Shown: positions 14,904 through 19,661 of the stretch, piece by piece
Layout of the letters: each line of letters starts with the position of its first letter
How positions within the stretch are numbered: the first letter of the stretch is position 1
Assembly: GCA_045654885.1 (NCBI GenBank)
Contig: JAZOOF010000016.1
Span: 1-19,661, forward strand
Source: HGM04593 sp045654885
GTDB lineage: Bacteria > Bacteroidota > Bacteroidia > Bacteroidales > Bacteroidaceae
Reading direction: 5' to 3'
Length of the DNA: 19,661 nucleotides
The notes under the pieces: model-generated
Seen by the model: only the letters and a program-made list of their open reading frames with translations
Told to the model about the DNA's origin: nothing
Databases searched by the model: none
Program-made: the position numbers and the translations under genes

Positions 14904-15068
14904 TTACTGCCACAAATTGCCCCATTCACCGCGGTGACCGCCTGAAAGCTGGCCGCCGTTTGAGGTATCTACTGTTTTTGTACCGTCCATTTTCAATGAA
15001 GTTGCAAGCATTGACTCTGTTGCAACGTTTACCTCTACCATGAGAGGTGATACATAAGTCTTCTTCAT
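14904..15068 (-). CDS. Small peptide 2, 54 residues, ending WGNLWQ
   Basis: It encodes MKKTYVSPLM, VEVNVATESMLATSL, a variable centre (KMDGTKTVDTSN) and GGQLSGGHRGEWGNLWQ, and differs from peptide 1 at nine of 54 positions. It lies downstream of the 799-residue secreted protein gene, just as peptide 1 lies downstream of the 610-residue one. The last codons and stop are unusual: the end of the frame is mirrored by an inverted copy just past the stop, and element E copy 2 follows. The former end of the gene (WGNLWE, stop, terminator) may be the remnant at 14786-14812. Lysine and basic residues are at the N-terminus, but there is no long hydrophobic stretch, so classical export is not supported. 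Function unknown. Confidence 0.7.
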   Translation of the reverse strand: MKKTYVSPLMVEVNVATESMLATSLKMDGTKTVDTSNGGQLSGGHRGEWGNLWQ

Positions 15069-15098
15069 ATATCGTAAAATTCTTTTTGTTTTTGTTTA

Positions 15099-15123
15099 GC
15101 AAGGGCGGGCGAACCGCCCTCGC
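15099..15123. other. GC-rich hairpin upstream of peptide 2
   Basis: GCAAGGGCGG (15099-15108) and CCGCCCTCGC (15114-15123) pair at 9 of 10 positions around loop GCGAA. It lies 31 bases upstream of the peptide 2 start codon. It may end part of the transcription from the 799-residue protein gene, but no T-run follows on the minus strand. Confidence 0.45.
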
Positions 15124-15140
15124 TTTATTATTCAAGCACC

Positions 15141-15223
15141 ACTGACAACACTTGCTTTTCGCAACCCACACGGCGCGAACTGCGCCCGCGCTACGCGTGA
15201 CCTTTTGCTGCAAGTGTTATCGA
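15141..15223 (-). repeat. Small structured element E, copy 1
   Basis: The outer stem is AACACTTGC (15147-15155) with GCAAGTGTT (15210-15218); the inner stem is GGCGC (15172-15176) with GCGCC (15182-15186). Beside it AAGTTTTGGTGA (15223-15234) and TCACCAAAACTT (15240-15251) form a perfect 12-bp inverted repeat with the stop codon of the 799-residue protein gene in the loop. The outer stem differs in sequence from copy 2 but still pairs. Confidence 0.6.
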
Positions 15224-15234
15224 AGTTTTGGTGA

Positions 15235-17634
15235 TTACTTCACCAAAACTTTCTTACCACCTACAATGTAAACACCAGGCGCTGTAATCTCCTCTACACG
15301 GCGGCCTGTGAGGTCGTATATAACTGTACTCTGTTCTCTGTTATCTGTTATCTGCTCTATGCCTGTTGTACCCTCGCCGAAACGGAAGCTGTATGAAGCA
15401 GCGCTCATACCCGCAGTCTTTGGCAAGTATGCCTTGTTGGCATTGTTAAGGAATGTACCCTCGGTATAGCCATTGGTTGTAGCAGTGTATAGACCTACAA
15501 CACCATCCTTAATACCAAGCACATAAGCTGCGCTTTCAATTACAGTGTCTTTTGTTGTACCAGAGAGCAGGTTACCTGTCACATCAGCTGCAGCCCCTGT
15601 TGAAGCAACGAAGTTGTAATCATTCTCTGCAGCCTTGACAATAATACCTGTATTTGCAGGGAGAACGCCTGTAACCGGTGTCAAAGTGATATAACAATCG
15701 TTGATGCCGCTGGCCTTAACAATGTATGCACCGGCATCCTCGCCCTCAAATGCTGGAATCTCAGCATTGAAATCAAGGTACAATGTAGCCCAACCGGCAG
15801 CAGATACAGAGAGGGTGTAAGACTGTGAAGCGGCAGGCTCAGTATACTTATAAAGTTGAATTGGTTTTTGAGATTCAAATGTTGATGACTTAAAATAACG
15901 GAAACGCAAATTATCCTTTGCACTATTGAAGCGGAACACAGATGTATTTGATGTTATTTTCACACCCTCACCATCAACAAATTCCACACTATTCAATTGC
16001 GCCGTTGTTGCATTAAAATTAAGTTTATTACTATTATTAGTACCAGAAATATAACCTGCAGATGTCTTTACTGAATACCCGCCATTCATAGGGGCCAATT
16101 CAACAGCGACAGAATTAAGTTCCTCTGTAGCCAAGATTACGCAATTTTCAATTGTTGCATCAACATAATTATTAGCTGCTTCCAGAGCTTTAAACACATA
16201 AGCATCTGCGCCATCCTCGTAAACAATCAAGTACTTACCACTCCAATCAGCAGGCGCAGATGTCACTTTTACATAGCAAGGCGCAGTAACTGAACCAGGA
16301 GTCTCTGGTTCTTCTGGTATTTCCGGTGTCTCAGGCTCCTCAGGGTCTGTTGCGCCACCCTCAACAACTTCAACTTTCACAGCCATTGTATTTACATATT
16401 TGCTGCTGCTTACACCAATAGTGTAACCGGTAACCTTTACAGTTTCGCCGCTTTCTGCAGTAACAACATTCTCTTTAGGATACTGTATACTACCAATTGC
16501 TGTACTAGCACCATCAACAGCAATATTATAATAAGAGCCACTAACTGTAAGTGTACCTGTGTATTCAACATATTGTATTGATTGTGCAGAAAGATATGCA
16601 TCCATTGCCGCGCCATCCATAGTTATCACATTTGGATGCACAACTACTTCTGTTGTACCAGTCTTTTCAACAACAGGTGAAGTTCCAAACTGCAACAAGC
16701 CACCATATTCATTTGTCGCACCGCTTACGGTTACAACCTCACCGGCAACAATACCCTTGTCACTACCCTGATAAACAAGAATGTAACCGGTACCATCACT
16801 TAAAAGGAAACCACGAGAATATGTTGCAACAACAGTTCCTCTTGTCATTGCATTGCCAATAACACCTGCTGCAAGCACTTCTGCTATTGTTTTAAGTTCA
16901 ACTTTGGTATATGTAGCACTAACAACATCACTCTTATTGCCATCTGCATCCTCTGCATAAGCATAAACTGTTGTTGTTTCTTTAATATTTACAGAATTGC
17001 CCTCTGTATATGTTTTCTCTTCGTCTGTTGAATAATGAACAGTAAGACCATCCTCAGCAACAATAGTTATATCAAGCTCATCTTCGAAAGTTGTGCCACT
17101 GGCAGGAGTGAATGTAGGCTCTGCTACATCAACCACAGTCTCACCTCCGCCTTCGCCGGTACTTTTTGTGTAGGTTACAGACATTTTAGCAATACGAATT
17201 TGCTGATCACCAGACACATCCAATTTAAAACGATTATAGCTACCAGTGAAATTAAATGAATAATCTTTATATGATGTGGAAGTCACATCAACCTGACCAA
17301 CCTTTGTCCAATTAGCACCATCATTACTACCATAGATATCAAGTTTGTCAGCCTTGTAACCAGCATTAAAAGTCATTTTTGTAATTGTTCCTGGCAAAGC
17401 ATCAGAAACCACATAGCCATTATTTGTAGAACTCGAGTAAATTCTCAATTGAGTTGTGAAATGACATTTTGTTGTATAAATCACCAAGCCATCACCTAAA
17501 TCATGCTTTTCGTTATCAGCATACTGCTTACCAGCAGTATAGTTTGAGAATGTGACACTCTTAGTCACCTCTTCCGCCTGTACGCTGAACACCGCCAGCA
17601 TCACAGCAAAAATTGAAAGTAAAAATTTTTTCAT
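15235..17634 (-). CDS. Secreted multidomain protein with chitobiase-like and OB-like domains
   Basis: A 799-residue exported protein. The start is the ATG at 17634 because MKKFLLSIFAVMLAVFSVQA is a clear signal peptide; the frame continues upstream to 17760 through repeat-derived residues. Residues 25-156 are a beta-rich region with a discoidin-like phrase (LDIYGSNDGANWTKVGQVDV). Residues 170-243 match a chitobiase/beta-hexosaminidase C-terminal-type domain (PTFTPASGTTFED, VHYSTDE..). Residues 248-425 look like a surface OB-fold domain (GTVVATYSRGFLLSDGTGYI). A Pro/Glu linker (430-446) leads to a domain at 450-598 (GKYLIVYEDGADAYVF, IQLYKY). Residues 605-745 and the tail repeat the end of the 610-residue protein, including YDLTGRRVEEITAPGVYIVG. 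No catalytic residues are recognised; a surface or matrix role on glycans is inferred. Confidence 0.75.
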   Translation of the reverse strand: MKKFLLSIFAVMLAVFSVQAEEVTKSVTFSNYTAGKQYADNEKHDLGDGLVIYTTKCHFTTQLRIYSSSTNNGYVVSDALPGTITKMTFNAGYKADKLDIYGSNDGANWTKVGQVDVTSTSYKDYSFNFTGSYNRFKLDVSGDQQIRIAKMSVTYTKSTGEGGGETVVDVAEPTFTPASGTTFEDELDITIVAEDGLTVHYSTDEEKTYTEGNSVNIKETTTVYAYAEDADGNKSDVVSATYTKVELKTIAEVLAAGVIGNAMTRGTVVATYSRGFLLSDGTGYILVYQGSDKGIVAGEVVTVSGATNEYGGLLQFGTSPVVEKTGTTEVVVHPNVITMDGAAMDAYLSAQSIQYVEYTGTLTVSGSYYNIAVDGASTAIGSIQYPKENVVTAESGETVKVTGYTIGVSSSKYVNTMAVKVEVVEGGATDPEEPETPEIPEEPETPGSVTAPCYVKVTSAPADWSGKYLIVYEDGADAYVFKALEAANNYVDATIENCVILATEELNSVAVELAPMNGGYSVKTSAGYISGTNNSNKLNFNATTAQLNSVEFVDGEGVKITSNTSVFRFNSAKDNLRFRYFKSSTFESQKPIQLYKYTEPAASQSYTLSVSAAGWATLYLDFNAEIPAFEGEDAGAYIVKASGINDCYITLTPVTGVLPANTGIIVKAAENDYNFVASTGAAADVTGNLLSGTTKDTVIESAAYVLGIKDGVVGLYTATTNGYTEGTFLNNANKAYLPKTAGMSAASYSFRFGEGTTGIEQITDNREQSTVIYDLTGRRVEEITAPGVYIVGGKKVLVK

Positions 17635-17780
17635 AATAATTTTGTTTTTATTTTGTTTGTTTTGTGATTTTCTAATCATCTCCCCTCCGGTTTCAAAAGC
17701 AAGTTTTGAACCCACCTCCCACTCGGCAACGAGTGGAGGAACTTTTTGCTCTTGAAACATAGGTCACACAGACCTCTAAA

Positions 17781-17850
17781 TTCCTCCCTTCATGGGGAGG
17801 TTAGGTGGGGCTCCAGTCCCCCTCTCCTTTGGAGAGGGTTAGGGTGAGGC
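17781..17850. repeat. G-rich-tailed hairpin repeats R5 and R6
   Basis: R5 (17781-17811) and R6 (17816-17850) match R3 and R4 in order and almost in sequence (TTAGGTGGGGCT and CCAGT joining them). They lie between the predicted promoter and the start codon of the 799-residue protein gene, so they would be in its 5' untranslated RNA. Confidence 0.7.
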
Positions 17851-17904
17851 CATAATTCGGTACAAAGTTACCGCTTTAATATATATTAACCAAACTTTTA
17901 CACA

Positions 17905-17933
17905 CAAATATAACCCTTTGGAATTTCAACAAA
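17905..17933 (-). promoter_or_regulatory. Possible promoter of the 799-residue protein gene
   Basis: On the minus strand TATATTTG (17912-17905) fits TAnnTTTG, and TTTG (17933-17930) lies 17 bp upstream, somewhat close for a -33 element. A 5' untranslated region of about 260 bases carrying R5 and R6 would result. Confidence 0.4.
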
Positions 17934-18024
17934 ACGCCTAAAAATCAGGGACAAAAGCAATGTATTGACAAATGAACAGAGCCGTTTGCCAAAGCACGCA
18001 CCTTGCCGCCCCCCAAAAACACCC

Positions 18025-18073
18025 CGATTGCCTGCGAAAGTTGATAAAAAAATGCAACTTTCGCAGGCAATCG
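18025..18073. repeat. Perfect 19-bp inverted repeat
   Basis: Arms 18025-18043 (CGATTGCCTGCGAAAGTTG) and 18055-18073 with an 11-base A-rich loop. No T-run follows on either strand, so it is not an ordinary terminator. It lies in the 588-bp gap 17635-18223, which holds no gene; the rest of that gap is repeats R5/R6, a promoter and direct repeat 1. Confidence 0.7.
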
Positions 18074-18154
18074 CCACTTTCAGGTCTTACAAGTCAAGAA
18101 CAAAAAAGGTCGTTGACTATCTTTGGAAAAGGTTGACACTTTTTAGAGCGGTTA

Positions 18155-18221
18155 TTTTCAACATCTTAAACACCATCAAAACAAAACTGCTGTTTGCAGA
18201 CAGCAGTTTTGGCATGAAAGT
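18155..18221. repeat. Direct repeat 1 flanking the Fic gene, contains a hairpin
   Basis: 67 bp, identical at 62 positions to 19423-19489 in the same orientation. It contains AAAACTGCTGT...ACAGCAGTTTT, an 11-bp stem with a six-base loop. Read on the minus strand the hairpin follows the Fic stop codon closely and is succeeded by GTTTTGAT, so it may also act as the Fic terminator. Confidence 0.75.
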
Positions 18222-18223
18222 TA

Positions 18224-19258
18224 TTAAAAATAATTCTTTACAGCAAACTCGTACTGTTCAATGAAAATTTGTTTAAACGCTGCAATATTATTCTGCTCAT
18301 AAAACATCAACATCGCTTTTTTATAATCAATGGAATCTACAGTGCGGAAAGAGATTGGGCAATAGCCCCAAGCCATAAGAATTGCATTACTACTTATTCT
18401 TGCTGTTCGTTTATTTCCGTCAGTGAATGGCTGTATATATGACAACAAGACCAGTGCAAGCAATGCCTTCTCAAAAACATTCTCCTTCGCGTTAATCAAT
18501 CGACAAGCATCCTCTAATGCTTCACGAATTTGGAATTCATTGTCAAGAGGGCGATAATTTGTACCGGTTATACCGACACGCCTTTTGCGGATACCATTAC
18601 CAACGCCCAACTCTTTCGTCAAGAGACTATGAATATCCTCAATTCTTCTTACAGAGACTTCTTTAAGATAATCGGGACTATCGAGGATGAAATCCAAAGC
18701 ATCTTTGTGATTCAACAGCATCACAGCCTCTTCCTTTGTCTTTCCTTGAGCAGTTTCTTTCTCTTTCAGCAACCGTTCAGTTTCAAGAAGAGAGTATGTG
18801 TTACCCTCAATCTGCGATGATTTCCAGGACAAATCTACCCCCAAGCGCTCCATCTCCTTGCGGTACTCGACATCGGACAATGTATTCATATTTGCCAAGA
18901 AATTCTTGTGAGCAGCGTCAAGCCTTGCTTTTTCCTCAGATGTAAATAGAGCAACATTTGGCAATATCTCACAAATCAATTGGAAATTAAATGATTCTTG
19001 CACCAAGCGTTCATCTACATCATTCACGAAATATGTGTCAATATCCAACGGCATCATCAAGTGCGCCTGAGCAGACAAGGAGTATCGGGTTGCTTTTCCT
19101 TTGCCTTCTACAACGATATCGCCTTTTTGTACACATTCTGCAATTATTCGCTTCAATGTCCTTTCGTTTGGAGCGTTTGTCAAAGCCTCCGCAATCTCAG
19201 CCCTGCTAGAGGAAGGATTATAATGCAGGAATTGTAATATTTCCACCTGTATTGTCAT
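18224..19258 (-). CDS. Fic family protein with altered active-site motif
   Basis: A 344-residue protein. Residues 1-65 look like a winged helix (EILQFLHYNPSSSRAEIAEAL, then GKGKATRYSLS). A helical N-terminal Fic region follows; SSQIEGN (147-153) fits the inhibitory motif [S/T]xxxE[G/N] of class II Fic proteins. The flap is RVGITGTNYRP (227-237). The active loop reads IQPFTDGNKRTAR (275-287): the usual catalytic His is Gln at 276 (codon CAG, read from 18431-18433), while F278, D280, G281, N282, R284 and R287 are kept. Fic enzymes normally transfer AMP or other groups using that His, so activity here is doubtful or different. The gene is bounded by 67-bp direct repeats and preceded by an operator-like array, suggesting a self-contained, possibly self-regulated cassette. 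Confidence 0.88.
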   Translation of the reverse strand: MTIQVEILQFLHYNPSSSRAEIAEALTNAPNERTLKRIIAECVQKGDIVVEGKGKATRYSLSAQAHLMMPLDIDTYFVNDVDERLVQESFNFQLICEILPNVALFTSEEKARLDAAHKNFLANMNTLSDVEYRKEMERLGVDLSWKSSQIEGNTYSLLETERLLKEKETAQGKTKEEAVMLLNHKDALDFILDSPDYLKEVSVRRIEDIHSLLTKELGVGNGIRKRRVGITGTNYRPLDNEFQIREALEDACRLINAKENVFEKALLALVLLSYIQPFTDGNKRTARISSNAILMAWGYCPISFRTVDSIDYKKAMLMFYEQNNIAAFKQIFIEQYEFAVKNYF

Positions 19259-19275
19259 ACTATCAAATATTTATT

Positions 19276-19356
19276 CGGGACAAAAATAGCGTTATTTCTT
19301 TAATTTACGGGACAAAACCACTAAAATTTGTCCCGTTTTGGAGCAAATTTGTCCCG
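19276..19356 (-). promoter_or_regulatory. Promoter and operator-like array of the Fic gene
   Basis: CGGGACAAA occurs at 19276-19284 and 19308-19316, and inverted (TTTGTCCCG) at 19327-19335 and 19348-19356. A -7-like TATTTTTG (19288-19281, minus strand) overlaps the first copy, and a -33-like TTTG (19316-19313) overlaps the second, with a longer than usual 24-bp spacing. Four copies in 81 bp directly upstream of the start codon look like binding sites for a repressor, possibly the winged helix of the Fic protein itself. Confidence 0.6.
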
Positions 19357-19422
19357 AAAGAGAATTTATAAAACCATGTTTGTTTTAATCGAAGACAATA
19401 AAAACCGGGCAAAGCACCTTAA

Positions 19423-19489
19423 TTTTCAACACTTTAAACTCCACCAAAACAAAACTGCTGTTTGCAGACAGCAGTTTTTGCATGAAAGT
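19423..19489. repeat. Direct repeat 2 flanking the Fic gene
   Basis: The partner of 18155-18221, with five mismatches in 67 bp, none in the hairpin arms AAAACTGCTGT/ACAGCAGTTTT. The two repeats are 1,268 bp apart and enclose the Fic gene and its control region. No gene is seen between 19357 and the window end. Confidence 0.75.
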
Positions 19490-19517
19490 GCTGTTTATTT
19501 TTAGCAGTCAAGCACAA

Positions 19518-19552
19518 TGCAAAATAAGCCTAAAAATTTTGCTTATTTTGCA
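19518..19552. repeat. 12-bp hairpin
   Basis: TGCAAAATAAGC (19518-19529) and GCTTATTTTGCA (19541-19552) form a perfect stem with an 11-base loop CTAAAAATTTT. It lies just outside direct repeat 2 and could be a terminator or part of a structured boundary. Confidence 0.6.
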
Positions 19553-19585
19553 TTTGGCAGATAAACGCTTATATAACAACATATT

Positions 19586-19649
19586 ACAACTGCACTTTAA
19601 TTTTAAAATAACTCTTTTTTGAGCGAATTCAAAATTAAAGTGCAGTTGT
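19586..19649. repeat. 19-bp perfect inverted repeat at the window end
   Basis: ACAACTGCACTTTAATTTT (19586-19604) is repeated inverted at 19631-19649, with a 26-base spacer that contains CTC-TTTTTT-GAG. On the plus strand TTTTATG follows. It may be a terminator of a gene beyond the window or the end of an element. Confidence 0.65.
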
Positions 19650-19661
19650 TTTATGCTTTAT

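Noticed and set aside
17635..17760. N-terminal extension of the 799-residue protein
   Set aside because: It would put 42 residues before a textbook signal peptide.
1..19661. tRNA, rRNA, complete transposase or riboswitch
   Set aside because: No cloverleaf, rRNA segment, transposase or known riboswitch core was recognised when reading both strands.

Overview
The window looks like a chromosomal segment of a Bacteroidales bacterium, probably a gut Prevotella- or Bacteroides-like species. Four things support this: a 57-residue Hc1-type histone-like protein; the order ParE - CoaD - S41 peptidase; -7 elements of the form TAnnTTTG with no clear Shine-Dalgarno sequences; and two large exported proteins ending in the tail 'YDLTGRR...GVYIV.GKKVLVK'. 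Genus-level placement is inference.

Layout. 1-2281: one small gene (Hc1 family, minus strand) followed by 1.8 kb without a convincing gene. That gap holds a roughly 660-bp element with palindromic ends and many internal stems, and a smaller palindromic repeat. 2282-3615: a Pmp3-family membrane protein and a PG_1098-type SAM methyltransferase, plus strand, 8 bp apart. 3667-5087: an AT-rich island with a TIR-domain protein of unknown N-terminal domain, flanked by the broken starts of two other TIR domains. 5221-12211 (all minus): an acetyltransferase-like protein, ParE, a DUF559 endonuclease, CoaD and an S41 peptidase. The gaps here are filled by seven copies of a hairpin-rich composite repeat. 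12366-17634 (all minus): two large secreted multidomain proteins, each followed by a 54-residue peptide gene. The two peptides are 45/54 identical. G-rich hairpin repeats and two copies of a small structured element lie among them; next to each copy an inverted copy of a gene end puts the stop codon in a hairpin loop. 18155-19489: a Fic protein whose catalytic His is replaced by Gln, bounded by 67-bp imperfect direct repeats and preceded by four copies of CGGGACAAA. The last 170 bp hold two further long inverted repeats.

How the parts relate. ParE, CoaD and the S41 peptidase are housekeeping genes in a familiar Bacteroidales order. The TIR and Fic genes are accessory and may serve defence or signalling. 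The two exported-protein/small-peptide pairs look like duplicated modules. The most unusual content is non-coding: at least five families of structured repeats, several placed right at stop codons. No tRNA, rRNA, CRISPR array or complete insertion sequence was found.
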